A stretch of 24,069 bases of DNA from an uncultured Bacilli bacterium (GCA_944358565.1 CALVRK010000003.1:1-24069), one strand, 5' to 3'; shown: positions 6,632 to 14,427, counted from the first letter of the stretch. A program made the numbers and translations. Notes: generated by a model not told the origin, from the letters alone.

Positions 6632-7048
6632 ATTATATTCTTCATCACTAACTGGTTCACACCACTCGTTTGAAGTATCTTCACCAGGAACTTCAATCGC
6701 AATATGACTAAAATAGCTATCTTTTTTAGCGCCGTGCCAATGCTTAACATTTGCGGGTATTGTAATAACCTTACCAGGTTCTAAAGAAACAGCATCCTTT
6801 CCTTCCTCTTGATACCATCCATATCCTGCTGTACATATTAATAATTGTCCACCACCTTTAGAAGCATGATGAATATGCCAATTATTTCTACATCCTGGTT
6901 CAAAAGTAACATTTGCTAAAAATAAACTTGTTTCTTTTGGGTTAGTTAATGGATTCAAATAACTTTGACCAATAAAATATTGTGCAAAAGCATTATTCGG
7001 TTCACCTAATCCAAATACATTTACTTTTTCAAATTCTTCTTTATTCAT
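6620..7048 (-). CDS. Cupin-domain protein, MerR-regulated
   Basis: A single-domain cupin of 142 residues. Metal-binding motifs are visible: WHIHHASKGGGQLL gives the His-x-His plus downstream residues of motif 1, and PGKVITIPANVKHWHGAKKD gives motif 2. Such small cupins often accompany carboxymuconolactone-decarboxylase-like and flavodoxin genes under a MerR regulator in Bacillota; the reaction is not established. The frame is open to 7093, but the ATG at 7048 has GGAGG at the correct spacing and lies downstream of a promoter at 7068-7098. That promoter closely matches the merR promoter at 9731-9761, so the same regulator probably controls this gene although it is separated from merR by other genes. 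Confidence 0.88.
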   Translation of the reverse strand: MNKEEFEKVNVFGLGEPNNAFAQYFIGQSYLNPLTNPKETSLFLANVTFEPGCRNNWHIHHASKGGGQLLICTAGYGWYQEEGKDAVSLEPGKVITIPANVKHWHGAKKDSYFSHIAIEVPGEDTSNEWCEPVSDEEYNKLG

Positions 7049-7067
7049 ATTTATACCTCCAACATAT

Positions 7068-7098
7068 ATTTTAATATATAGAGCTAACTTCATGTCAA
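7068..7098 (-). promoter_or_regulatory. MerR-type promoter of the cupin gene (19-bp spacer)
   Basis: On the minus strand, TTGACA (7093-7098) and TAAAAT (7068-7073) are separated by 19 bp, the over-long spacing typical of MerR-activated promoters. Aligned base for base with the merR promoter (same 31-bp length), 22 of 31 positions agree, including the half-site AGCTCTA in the spacer. The left half-site is degenerate. Confidence 0.7.
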
Positions 7099-7109
7099 TA
7101 ATTTCATAA

Positions 7110-8027
7110 TCAATTTATCCATTTATTATGATTACAATCATTTAATTTATAAACATGCGATTTAGAAACTTTATGTAACGAATTATCTTTAAAAAAATAT
7201 CTTTCAAACATCACATTATCATTATCAATAGGTTTAATAACAAAAAATCCGGGAGCAATAAGTGTTTCATCATCAACTTTATTACCACGTTTTTCATTAC
7301 TTAACATAGGAATTTTAATATATTGATTTTTAAATTCAACTTTATGAGAATGTCCAGATAAAAGCAAACTATATGGAACTTTATCACAAACCATCCAACA
7401 ATAATTCATATCATGTTCCAACAAAATATTATGACCGTTAAAAGTAATAAATGCTTGATTATAACCTAAAGGCAATATTCCTTTTTCTTTGGCTAATTCT
7501 CCTAAAATATCAACATTTTTTTCTAAATACCAAACATCATGATTACCACCTAATAACAATTGCGTTACAGATGAACTAGTAGGATAATTTTCTAATACAT
7601 ATTCTGCATCTCTCCTAGCATCATCTTGATTTTTAAAATCTTTTATCTTAACCTGTCCATTGTCATAAGTAGTAATTAAACCGTCACCAATATCTCCACA
7701 ATGTATTAAGCCTTTTATTTGATTTTGTTCACAAAACTGTAGTGCACAATTTAAATAATAAAGGGCATGATTATATTTAGTACTTGATATGTGAGTATCA
7801 GAAATAAGCATAATGTTCTCATCTGTAATATTACAAATACTACAACACTTAGTATATATTTGTTTTAGTATAAAAGATTTTTCATCATATACTGTTTCAT
7901 TTTTTATTTGTTCTAAAATAGCATCAACCAAAATATAAGGATATAATATATCGTATTGTGAGCATACCTGATTAAAATCTTGACATTCTAATAATGCATT
8001 GATTAATTCTTTTTTTTCATAACCCAT
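7110..8027 (-). CDS. Calcineurin-like metallophosphoesterase
   Basis: A cytoplasmic protein of 305 residues. After a 70-residue helical N-terminal part with a CCSIC cluster, the dinuclear metal site of the calcineurin-like superfamily is complete: ISDTHIS (D77, H79), HCGDIGDG (G111-D112), GGNHDVW (161-164), LEHDMN (H205) and SGHSHKV (225-228). The substrate is unknown; relatives cleave phosphodiesters or protein/nucleotide phosphates. The ribosome-binding site is weak (GGTGAAAG). A TATAAT at 8052-8057 could act as -10 with TTGATT at 8073-8078, but the spacing is short (15 bp). The gene sits inside the presumed MerR-controlled neighbourhood, yet has neither that operator nor redox motifs, so I see it as an unrelated insertion there. 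Confidence 0.9.
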   Translation of the reverse strand: MGYEKKELINALLECQDFNQVCSQYDILYPYILVDAILEQIKNETVYDEKSFILKQIYTKCCSICNITDENIMLISDTHISSTKYNHALYYLNCALQFCEQNQIKGLIHCGDIGDGLITTYDNGQVKIKDFKNQDDARRDAEYVLENYPTSSSVTQLLLGGNHDVWYLEKNVDILGELAKEKGILPLGYNQAFITFNGHNILLEHDMNYCWMVCDKVPYSLLLSGHSHKVEFKNQYIKIPMLSNEKRGNKVDDETLIAPGFFVIKPIDNDNVMFERYFFKDNSLHKVSKSHVYKLNDCNHNKWIN

Positions 8028-8560
8028 ATTCTTTCACCAACTACATGATATATTATATTAATTTTATCTAAAAATCAAATTTAAAAAAATTACCAAAATA
8101 AATTTTGCTCGTTATTACCTTACGCTAAGCTTTTTCTACTTCATAGCAGTCTTTGATTTCTCCATAGACCAATATCGAATGGTCGCCACTATTTTATATT
8201 ATTTCTTTGTCACTTTTTTCTTTAATAATATTAATGAAAAAAAGTAAAAATTGTAGATAAAATCTTTATTTTTCAATAAGGCTGTAATAAAACACAAATG
8301 ATCAACTATATTTCATTACAACCTAACAAGTTTACTAATTATAAAAACTTTCTTTGATATTTACTAATTCATATCTATAAAAAATAATTTAATATTAAGA
8401 AAATAAAACTTGCACTAGTTTCAAGTTGCGTGACACTACAATACGAGTGAAAGCTCTATGAAATATTCTATAGATCTAGCTTTAATATTCAGAGTTGATT
8501 GACTTTATAAACATTTTGCGAAATATTATATAAAAAGATATATGACTTTAACATATATCT
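8028..8560. other. Gene-poor decayed region of about 530 bp
   Basis: No intact gene is present. Recognisable pieces are a short flavin-reductase-like scrap at 8125-8190 (minus), an imperfect inverted repeat GGCTGTAAT/ATTACAACC at 8280-8288 and 8315-8323, and a 6-bp inverted repeat AACTTG/CAAGTT near 8408-8428. A TAGAGC...CTCG stretch near 8440-8460 faintly resembles the MerR operator. The rest is A+T-rich with stops in all frames. It reads as the eroded remains of one or more genes of the neighbouring redox cluster. Confidence 0.55.
8125..8190 (-). pseudogene. Flavin-reductase-like C-terminal fragment
   Basis: A 21-codon open stretch, preceded immediately by an in-frame TAA and ended by TAG, encodes GDHSILVYGEIKDC near its start. 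This resembles the C-terminal GDHxIFVGEV strand of flavin-reductase-like (flavoredoxin, DIM6/NTAB) proteins. The rest of the gene cannot be recovered upstream. Assignment rests on one short motif, but the location beside a flavodoxin pseudogene and a MerR gene makes it plausible. Confidence 0.4.
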
Positions 8561-8562
8561 TT
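8532..8562 (-). terminator. Terminator of the merR operon
   Basis: On the minus strand, an 11-bp perfect stem (AAAGATATATG with CATATATCTTT, 8534-8562) with a 7-nt loop is followed by a T run. It overlaps the CMD stop codon at 8561-8563. Confidence 0.75.
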
Positions 8563-8884
8563 ATTCATCTTTATAAACCTCCTTAGCCATTCTAAATGCA
8601 GCCCAAGCATTTGGCCATCCAGCATAAAAAGCCGCATGTGTCAAAATCTCAGCCATCTCATCTTTAGTAATTCCATTTTTCTTCGCATTAATCAAATGAC
8701 TTTGAAAACTTGAATCTAAAATTCCCTTACTCATTAAAGCCACTACTGTAACAAGTGAACGATCTCTTAAAGAAAGTTTATCCTCTCTTGACCATACCTC
8801 ACCAAATAATACATCGTCATTAAGTTCTGCAAACTTAGGTGCAAAATCACCCAAATTATCTCTACCAGCCGTTTGCTTAACCAT
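8561..8884 (-). CDS. Carboxymuconolactone decarboxylase (CMD) family protein
   Basis: A protein of 107 residues, normal for single-domain CMD proteins. Family features are the SLRDRSLVTVVALMSKG helix, the FQSHLINAKKNGITKDEMAEIL segment with its His, and the closing HAAFYAGWPNAWAAF. It lacks the CxxC of AhpD-type peroxidase partners, so a thiol peroxidase role is unlikely. Family members with this form are usually of unknown function and travel with cupins, flavodoxins and MerR regulators. It is the last gene of the merR-flavodoxin-CMD operon, starting 2 nt after the flavodoxin stop. Coupling to a broken upstream gene may lower its translation. Confidence 0.9.
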   Translation of the reverse strand: MVKQTAGRDNLGDFAPKFAELNDDVLFGEVWSREDKLSLRDRSLVTVVALMSKGILDSSFQSHLINAKKNGITKDEMAEILTHAAFYAGWPNAWAAFRMAKEVYKDE

Positions 8885-8886
8885 AA

Positions 8887-9353
8887 TTAATCATCAATCC
8901 TTTCCAAAAAATCATTAAATTTATCTTCTTCAGTTAATACATCTTGATTATATTTTAAACTAAGTGCTTCTTTAACATTCGCACCACTTATTCTTTCGAT
9001 ATCTTCAAAAGTATGACCTAACCAACCACCATTAGTTGCTACTGGTATAATCGTCTTTCCTTTCAAATCATATTTATTTAAAAATGTATTAACCGGTGAA
9101 GCCACTGTATACCACCAACCGGTGTCATTAAAATGATTGTATCATAATCATATATATTAACACCTAAATCTTGTATCTCTGGTTGATAATTCATATTAAC
9201 CTCTTCCTGAGCATCATTTACAACCTTATCGTAATCATCACTATAAGGAGTTGCCGGCTTAATTTCACATATATCGTAGCCTTATTTTTCTTTAATTTTA
9301 TATGCTAATGCTCTTGTATTTCCTGTATAAGAATAATAACAAATCAATTTCAT
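8887..9353 (-). pseudogene. Flavodoxin, broken by a stop codon and a frameshift
   Basis: The intact gene would encode a flavodoxin of about 155 residues, an FMN electron carrier. The start (ATG at 9351-9353) overlaps the merR stop as ATGA. The phosphate-binding loop SYTGNT is readable at residues 8-13. Codon 24 is TAA at 9282-9284, where relatives continue through Gly-Tyr-Asp. Reading resumes with YDICEIKPATPYSDDYDKVV and reaches DTIILMTP. A one-base loss near 9110-9125 then shifts the frame before WWYTVASPVNTFL. The C-terminal third, including TIIPVATNGGWLGH, is open as a separate 72-codon frame to 8887. Two independent lesions argue for a real pseudogene rather than one sequencing error. 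Confidence 0.85.
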
Positions 9354-9709
9354 TTTTTTTCACCTTTTCTCTTTTCATATAAATCAATCTTATAATTTAA
9401 ATAATCTAAAGTTTCTTTCTTTTCTTTAATTTCTCTCTGTAATATTTCTCTTTGGTTTTCAAGCATATTAATCCTTAAATTTAAAGTAATATCACCTTGT
9501 TCATAATACTCTAAAAATTTCTTAATATCATTCAAAGAAAGACCAGCTGACTTCATACATAAAATAAACTTTAAATCTTTAACATCTTTATCACTATACT
9601 TACGTTTACCATCCACTTTATTAACCTTTTTAATTAATCCCATCTTCTCATAATAACGCAAAGTATCAATAGATAAACCTAGCTCCTTAGCTACTTCACC
9701 TATATTCAA
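9350..9709 (-). CDS. MerR-family transcriptional regulator
   Basis: A regulator of 119 residues. The winged helix-turn-helix occupies residues 1-70 (IGEVAKELGLSIDTLRYYEKMGLI, then GKRKYSDKDVKDLKFI), followed by a dimerising coiled coil (about 80-110). There is no C-terminal ligand domain. Cysteine is limited to one residue (FILCMKSAGLS); in the AdhR-like branch a cysteine near this place senses carbonyl stress, but that is inference. The start is TTG at 9709 with AAGGTG upstream; the nearby ATG frame stops at once. It lies first in an operon with a flavodoxin pseudogene and a CMD gene, behind a MerR-type promoter that it probably controls itself. The cupin promoter at 7068-7098 is a likely second target. 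Confidence 0.92.
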   Translation of the reverse strand: MNIGEVAKELGLSIDTLRYYEKMGLIKKVNKVDGKRKYSDKDVKDLKFILCMKSAGLSLNDIKKFLEYYEQGDITLNLRINMLENQREILQREIKEKKETLDYLNYKIDLYEKRKGEKK

Positions 9710-9730
9710 TTTTCATCACCTTCTTATGCA

Positions 9731-9761
9731 ATTATACAATCTAGAGCTTGCTCTAGGTCAA
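9731..9761 (-). promoter_or_regulatory. MerR-type autoregulatory promoter and operator
   Basis: On the minus strand, TTGACC (9756-9761) and TATAAT (9731-9736) are 19 bp apart. The spacer holds the dyad CTAGAGC-AA-GCTCTAG (9741-9756), the standard MerR-family arrangement in which the bound regulator twists the DNA to align the two boxes. The -35 directly abuts the terminator of the upstream gene. Confidence 0.9.
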
Positions 9762-9762
9762 G

Positions 9763-9790
9763 AAAAAAGAAATATTTTTCAAATATTTCT
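9763..9790 (-). terminator. Terminator of the zf-TFIIB gene
   Basis: On the minus strand, AGAAATATT pairs with AATATTTCT (9-bp stem, 9768-9790), 5-nt loop, followed by a run of six T. It overlaps the TAG stop at 9789-9791 and ends one base before the merR -35. Confidence 0.75.
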
Positions 9791-10061
9791 AATCTCCAAA
9801 CATATCAAAAATTTCTCCAAAAATAGATTCTTTCTTTCTCTTAGTATGTTTTCCATTTTTTTCATATTTTGAATCTTTATCGTATTTTTCATAATCACGA
9901 TTATCATAATCATGACGTATAACTTCATTTTCTTTTTCTAATAACTTTTCAAGTTCGCCTCTATCAAGCCAAATTCCACGGCATTCAGGACAATAATCAA
10001 TTTCAATTCCTTTCTTCTCGCTCATAAGTAAAGTAACATCTTTACATACAGGGCATTTCAT
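9789..10061 (-). CDS. Small zinc-ribbon protein, zf-TFIIB family
   Basis: A 90-residue protein. Residues 1-42 form a zinc ribbon with MKCPVCKD and IDYCPECRGIWLDRGELEKLL, the signature of the zf-TFIIB family. The following 40 residues are highly charged (many D, Y and K) and probably disordered, ending in a short IFGEIFDMFGD hydrophobic tail. The function of these proteins is not established, and the family resemblance to TFIIB does not imply a role in transcription initiation. A good GGAGG precedes the ATG, with TGGTATATT as extended -10 at 10084-10092. It forms its own unit, closed by a terminator overlapping its stop. Confidence 0.88.
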   Translation of the reverse strand: MKCPVCKDVTLLMSEKKGIEIDYCPECRGIWLDRGELEKLLEKENEVIRHDYDNRDYEKYDKDSKYEKNGKHTKRKKESIFGEIFDMFGD

Positions 10062-10083
10062 ATAATTCCTCCAATCTATATTT

Positions 10084-10092
10084 AATATACCA
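10084..10092 (-). promoter_or_regulatory. Extended -10 of the zf-TFIIB gene
   Basis: TGGTATATT on the minus strand lies 22 nt before the ATG at 10061, with the GGAGG between. There is no clear -35. It could equally be internal to a longer transcript from the gene upstream. Confidence 0.4.
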
Positions 10093-10127
10093 TACTTTTA
10101 TGATAAATTAATGAAAAAATTAATATT

Positions 10128-10745
10128 TTACAAAAGAACATCCACTTTTATACTACTATCCACATTTTCTATAAACTTATTTAAATCTTTCTCATCACCA
10201 ACTACCATTCCATAGTGAATAGGTACTACTACTTTTGGTTTTAATTTATTCACAAACTCACTAGCTTCCAATGCATCCATTGTATAAGTACCACCAATTG
10301 GAATAAAAGCCGTATCAACATTTATGCTTAAATTTTCATCGAGTCCATCAGTATCACCCGCAATATAATATGTTTGTCCTTCAAACTCTATTACATAACC
10401 TACCCAATTATTTTCTTTTGGATGAAAAGGTTTACTAACATTATAAGCCGGAACCGTTTTAAACTTTATCACTCCAAAATTATATTCCTCATAAGGTTTT
10501 ACTTTAAAAACATTAGACTCTTTAAACCCCATTTCTAAACAATTATCGTATACATCATAAGGACAAATAATCACCGTTCTATCATTTTTAATATTTAAAA
10601 TATCTTCCTTAAAAAAATGATCGTAATGACTATGCGTTATAAAAATATAATCCGCATCATACTTCTTGTCCATTTTGATTGGATCAAAATAAATTTTGAC
10701 ATTACCACTAATTAAAATACTACTTTGAATATTTACTGATATCAT
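10128..10745 (-). CDS. MBL-fold metal-dependent hydrolase, UlaG-like
   Basis: A protein of 205 residues with the metallo-beta-lactamase fold. Metal ligands are readable as THSHYDH (H38, H40, D42, H43), the AGDTDG loop (D131, D133) and PIHYG (H177). The compact length and SHYDH motif place it with UlaG-like and YcfI-like hydrolases rather than true lactamases or RNase J/Z. The substrate is unknown. AAGGAGG precedes the ATG, which is 9 nt after the stop of the transporter gene, so it is the last gene of the opuCA-opuCB/C operon. A link to the transported solute is possible but not shown. Confidence 0.88.
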   Translation of the reverse strand: MISVNIQSSILISGNVKIYFDPIKMDKKYDADYIFITHSHYDHFFKEDILNIKNDRTVIICPYDVYDNCLEMGFKESNVFKVKPYEEYNFGVIKFKTVPAYNVSKPFHPKENNWVGYVIEFEGQTYYIAGDTDGLDENLSINVDTAFIPIGGTYTMDALEASEFVNKLKPKVVVPIHYGMVVGDEKDLNKFIENVDSSIKVDVLL

Positions 10746-10754
10746 AAATCCTCC

Positions 10755-12320
10755 TTATATTAAATCGTTTTCTTTCAAAAATTCATTAGCAACAGTCTCT
10801 GGATTTTCACCAAGTTCATCAACCTTATAATTTAACGCTTGAACACTTTCATTAGTTAAATATCCACCTAAATTGTTCATTAACTCTTCAATTTCTGGAT
10901 ATTCATCTAATACTGAATTTCTAATCACTGGAACCGCATAATAAGGTGGAAAGAAATTTTTATCATCTTCTAAAACCACAAGTCCAAATTTCTGAAGTAA
11001 TCCATCAGTTGTAAAAGCATCAATTACTTGACTGTTATCATTCATTAAAGCCGTATATCTTGGACTACCATCAATTGCAATAACATCCGCAAAATTTAAA
11101 CCATAAACTTTAGAAAGTCCAGATAAACCATCTTCTCTATTCACAAATTCAAGTGTAGGTGAAATCTTAAGCTGACTAGAATAAGGCACCAAATCAGATA
11201 TTGTCTTTAAATTATATTTTGAAGCCGTATCAGAACGTACCGCCAAAGCATAAGTATTATTAAAACTCATTTGGTTTAAAACTGCAAGATTATATTTACT
11301 ATTAAACTCAGACTTAACTGTTTCATAGACCTTATTCACATCACTAATTGGCGAATACTTTAAAATATCCGTATAATCAGTACCCAAATAGTCAATATAT
11401 AAATCAATATCTCCTCTTTGAATTGCGGAAAAGACCACTTGTGCCCCTCCTAAATTACATTTTCTATTAACCTTAATATCCGTATTAGCTTCTATGTAAT
11501 CAGCCGTCATTTCACATAAAATATTCTGTTCAGTAAAATCTTTACCACTTACCGTAATTGTTTTAGCATTAACATCACTAACCTTAATTGTACTTAAAAA
11601 TACAAGTCCAACTAAAAGCAAAATAATTACTAACATAATCTTCTGTTTCTTGCGTTTCTTTAAAACCTCTTCTCTAGATATTTCTTTCATTTGTAAGCTA
11701 ACAGGTGTTACTAATTTTTCAATTAAACCAAAGAAATAATCGACAATCAAGGCCAAAATACAAGCTGGAATGGCCCCAGCTAATATTTGATAATTATTAA
11801 CTGTTCTAATACCGGAAAATATCAAATAACCTAGTCCGCCACCACCAATAAAAGCTGACATTGTCATTAAACCAACAGCCGAAACTGCTGATATTCTAAT
11901 GCCTGCCATAATGACCGGTAAAGTTTGCGGTATTTGAATTTTAAATAAAATTTGACTTTTAGTAAGACCAATTCCTCTAGCTGATTCAATCATCGTATCA
12001 CTTATACCATTAATTCCTGTATAAGTATTCTTAATAATTGGTAGTAATGAATATAAAATTACCACAATAATTGCTGGAACTGTTCCAATTCCTACAAATG
12101 GAATTAAAAAACCTAATAATGCCATTGAAGGAACCGCTTGAATTACTGAAGATAGTCCCAAAATAGGTTTATCTAATTTTTTAATATAACTAATTAAAAT
12201 TCCAATTGGTACCCCAATTAAAATAGAAAGACCAACAGCTATAAAAGTAAGTTCAATATGTTCTAAAAATAAAGAAATAATCTGTTCATGATTTTGAATA
12301 ATATAATCTATAAACTCCAT
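10755..12320 (-). CDS. OpuC/EgtU-type fused permease and substrate-binding protein
   Basis: A 521-residue fusion of two OpuC-type subunits. Residues 1-210 are an ABC permease with about five or six membrane segments and the EAA loop ESARGIGLTKSQILFKIQIP at about 112-131, which contacts the ATPase. A further membrane segment at 228-246 anchors an extracytoplasmic binding domain (255-521) that begins with TITVSGKDFTEQ and contains the YIDYLGTDY and FPPYYAVPV segments of the glycine-betaine/choline-binding family. The same architecture occurs in OpuC-like importers of betaine, carnitine and choline, in bile-exclusion systems, and in the ergothioneine importer EgtU; specificity cannot be settled here. 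GAGGAGG inside the end of the ATPase gene serves its start, 1 nt after that stop. Confidence 0.93.
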   Translation of the reverse strand: MEFIDYIIQNHEQIISLFLEHIELTFIAVGLSILIGVPIGILISYIKKLDKPILGLSSVIQAVPSMALLGFLIPFVGIGTVPAIIVVILYSLLPIIKNTYTGINGISDTMIESARGIGLTKSQILFKIQIPQTLPVIMAGIRISAVSAVGLMTMSAFIGGGGLGYLIFSGIRTVNNYQILAGAIPACILALIVDYFFGLIEKLVTPVSLQMKEISREEVLKKRKKQKIMLVIILLLVGLVFLSTIKVSDVNAKTITVSGKDFTEQNILCEMTADYIEANTDIKVNRKCNLGGAQVVFSAIQRGDIDLYIDYLGTDYTDILKYSPISDVNKVYETVKSEFNSKYNLAVLNQMSFNNTYALAVRSDTASKYNLKTISDLVPYSSQLKISPTLEFVNREDGLSGLSKVYGLNFADVIAIDGSPRYTALMNDNSQVIDAFTTDGLLQKFGLVVLEDDKNFFPPYYAVPVIRNSVLDEYPEIEELMNNLGGYLTNESVQALNYKVDELGENPETVANEFLKENDLI

Positions 12321-12321
12321 A

Positions 12322-13440
12322 TTATTCCTCCTCTTCCAAGAACTGCTGACTTAATGCCATAATCAAACTACTTCTAGTAATAAGCCCACATAAATTATTA
12401 TCATCATCCAAAACCGGAATATTAGAAAGTCTACTTTCCGTAACTAGCTTAGCTAGTTCCACAATTGAATCTTCTTTTTTAACCGTTGGTATATCTTTAA
12501 GCATGTATTCCGAAGCCTCTTTTTTCAAACTAGATTTATCAGGCAAACTCTCTGCATATAAAACACCCAAAAACTTCTTATTTTCATCAATAACCATTAA
12601 ACTATCAACTTTCATCATTTTCATTTTATTTAAACAATAAAATACTGTATAATTTGGAAAACAAGTAACCGGTTTATCGATCATTATATCAGATACTTTA
12701 ATATATTTTGGACTAGTCCAAATTCTTTTTTTACCGACAAAAGTCTTCACAAAATCATTAGCCGGATGTTTCAAAATATTTTCTGGTACATCATATTGAA
12801 CAAGTTCACCATTATCAAATATTGCAATCTTATCAGCTAGTTTAATTGCCTCATCCATATCATGCGTTACAAACACAATTGTCTTATGTAATCTGTTTTG
12901 TAATTTTAAAAGTTCATCTTGCAGAGCCACTCTACTCATCGGATCCAAAGCACTAAAAGGCTCATCCATTAAAATAATATCAGGATTAGTAATAAAAGCT
13001 CTCGCTATTCCAATACGCTGCCCTTGCCCACCAGAAAGTTCATTAGGATATCTATCCAACAAAGACTCATCAAGTCCAATCATATCCATCATTTTTAAAG
13101 TGTCACTTTCTATCTGTTTCTCTGATATTTTCAGAATCTTTGGAATAATCGTAATATTCTCCCGTACTGTCAAATGAGGAAATAAACCTGTTTGCTGAAT
13201 TACATAGCCCATACCTCTACGTAATTTTATCTCATCTAAAGTCTTTAAATCCTTACCATCAATAAAAATATCTCCTTTAGTCGGGGTAATTAACTTATTT
13301 ATCATCTTAAGTAAAGTTGTTTTACCACAACCAGACTCACCAATTAAAACCGTAAATTTACCGGTTTCAATCTGAAAAGAGATATCTTTTAAAACTAAAT
13401 TATTTTTATATGCTTTTGATACTTTCTTAAACTCTATCAT
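12322..13440 (-). CDS. opuCA: OpuCA/EgtV-type ABC transporter ATPase with CBS domains
   Basis: A cytoplasmic ATPase of 372 residues driving the adjacent importer. Walker A is GESGCGKT at 34-41, the signature LSGGQ at 135-139, Walker B ILMDEPFSALD at 156-166, and the switch histidine H193. Residues 250-370 hold a pair of CBS domains, which in OpuA/OpuC-type ATPases sense ionic strength or cyclic-di-AMP. The frame is open to 13500, but the TGGTATAAT -10 lies inside that extension. The ATG at 13440 begins the conserved MIEFKKVSKAY and has AGAGGT ahead of it. Operon order is opuCA, fused permease-binding protein, MBL hydrolase. Confidence 0.93.
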   Translation of the reverse strand: MIEFKKVSKAYKNNLVLKDISFQIETGKFTVLIGESGCGKTTLLKMINKLITPTKGDIFIDGKDLKTLDEIKLRRGMGYVIQQTGLFPHLTVRENITIIPKILKISEKQIESDTLKMMDMIGLDESLLDRYPNELSGGQGQRIGIARAFITNPDIILMDEPFSALDPMSRVALQDELLKLQNRLHKTIVFVTHDMDEAIKLADKIAIFDNGELVQYDVPENILKHPANDFVKTFVGKKRIWTSPKYIKVSDIMIDKPVTCFPNYTVFYCLNKMKMMKVDSLMVIDENKKFLGVLYAESLPDKSSLKKEASEYMLKDIPTVKKEDSIVELAKLVTESRLSNIPVLDDDNNLCGLITRSSLIMALSQQFLEEEE

Positions 13441-13462
13441 GAAATCATCTACCTCTATCATA

Positions 13463-13471
13463 ATTATACCA
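13463..13471 (-). promoter_or_regulatory. Extended -10 of the opuCA operon
   Basis: TGGTATAAT on the minus strand, 22 nt before the opuCA ATG. The predicted transcript begins at about the AGAGGT ribosome-binding site (13451-13456). The -35 region is poor, which fits an extended -10 promoter. Confidence 0.55.
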
Positions 13472-13498
13472 TGCCCATAATAATATAAACAGATAAAC

Positions 13499-13528
13499 AA
13501 AAAGACTAGACACTCAAAATGTCTAATC
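13499..13528 (-). terminator. Terminator of the noc-gltD-like-dapF operon
   Basis: On the minus strand, a 10-bp stem with two G-U pairs (13504-13528, 5-nt loop) is followed by TTTTT. The stem includes the dapF stop codon at 13523-13525. Confidence 0.7.
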
Positions 13529-14389
13529 TAAATCAATTTCTCCTTCATAAACAATTCTAGCTGGACCTTTTAAATAAACATGATTATCATTTTCATCATA
13601 GCTTATTTCTAATTTACCGCCTAACAAATTAACTATGACTTCTCGTTCAGTATAACCATTTAATACACTTGCCACAACTGATGCACAAGCTCCTGTACCA
13701 CAGGCAAGCGTTTCACCAGCCCCTCTTTCCCAAACTCGCATATTTATCTCTTTTGAATTTACAATATCAATAAATTCAACATTAGTTCTATTGGGAAAAT
13801 TTTCATCATTTTCAATTGTTGAACCAATTTTTTCTATATCTATGTCATTAACATTATCTACAAAACATATCGCATGAGGATTTCCCATTGAAACACAAGT
13901 CAACTTTCTGATTTTATTCCTAATAAGTAAATCGGTATCAGTATTCACAAAACTAATTCCTTCTGATGATCTTTGTAATTCATAGTTAATTACTGGAATT
14001 TTATCAGCATCTAATATTGGTTCTCCCATATCAACTTTAACCAAAGAAACCTTTCCATTTTCTAAAGTAAGCTCTAAAGTCTTAATACCAGCCAAAGTTT
14101 CAATCGTTACTTCAGTCTTATCCGTTAAACCCTTATCATAGACAAATTTTCCAACACATCTAATTCCATTACCACACATTTCCGCTTCAGATCCATCAGG
14201 ATTATAAATATTCATTTTAAAATCAGCTACATCACTTCTACTAATTAAAATTAAACCGTCAGAACCAATTCCAAAATGTCTATCACTAATTTTTTTAGAC
14301 AACTCACTTGGATTATCTACAGTTTGATTAATATTATCGATATAAACATAATCGTTACCGATACCTTCCATTTTTGTAAATTTAAGCAT
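13523..14389 (-). CDS. dapF: Diaminopimelate epimerase
   Basis: DapF converts LL- to meso-diaminopimelate for lysine and peptidoglycan synthesis, using two cysteines as acid and base. Both are present: C72 in MCGNGIRCVG and C230 in LACGTGACAS. The N-terminal FTKMEGIGNDYVYID and the GNPHAICF segment are also typical. Length (288 residues) is normal. The frame extends to a GTG at 14398, but the ATG at 14389 has GAGGTG at correct spacing and begins the conserved MLKFTKMEG. It follows the GltD-like gene by 38 nt and ends at a terminator. No other dap or lys genes lie in the window, so its operon partners are not pathway mates. Confidence 0.97.
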   Translation of the reverse strand: MLKFTKMEGIGNDYVYIDNINQTVDNPSELSKKISDRHFGIGSDGLILISRSDVADFKMNIYNPDGSEAEMCGNGIRCVGKFVYDKGLTDKTEVTIETLAGIKTLELTLENGKVSLVKVDMGEPILDADKIPVINYELQRSSEGISFVNTDTDLLIRNKIRKLTCVSMGNPHAICFVDNVNDIDIEKIGSTIENDENFPNRTNVEFIDIVNSKEINMRVWERGAGETLACGTGACASVVASVLNGYTEREVIVNLLGGKLEISYDENDNHVYLKGPARIVYEGEIDLD

Positions 14390-14427
14390 TATTATCACCT
14401 CAGATGCTTTTTAATTGTATATTCAAA

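Noticed and set aside
8280..8323. GGCTGTAAT/ATTACAACC inverted repeat as ends of a miniature transposable element
   Set aside because: Too short, no target-site duplication, and no second copy in the window.
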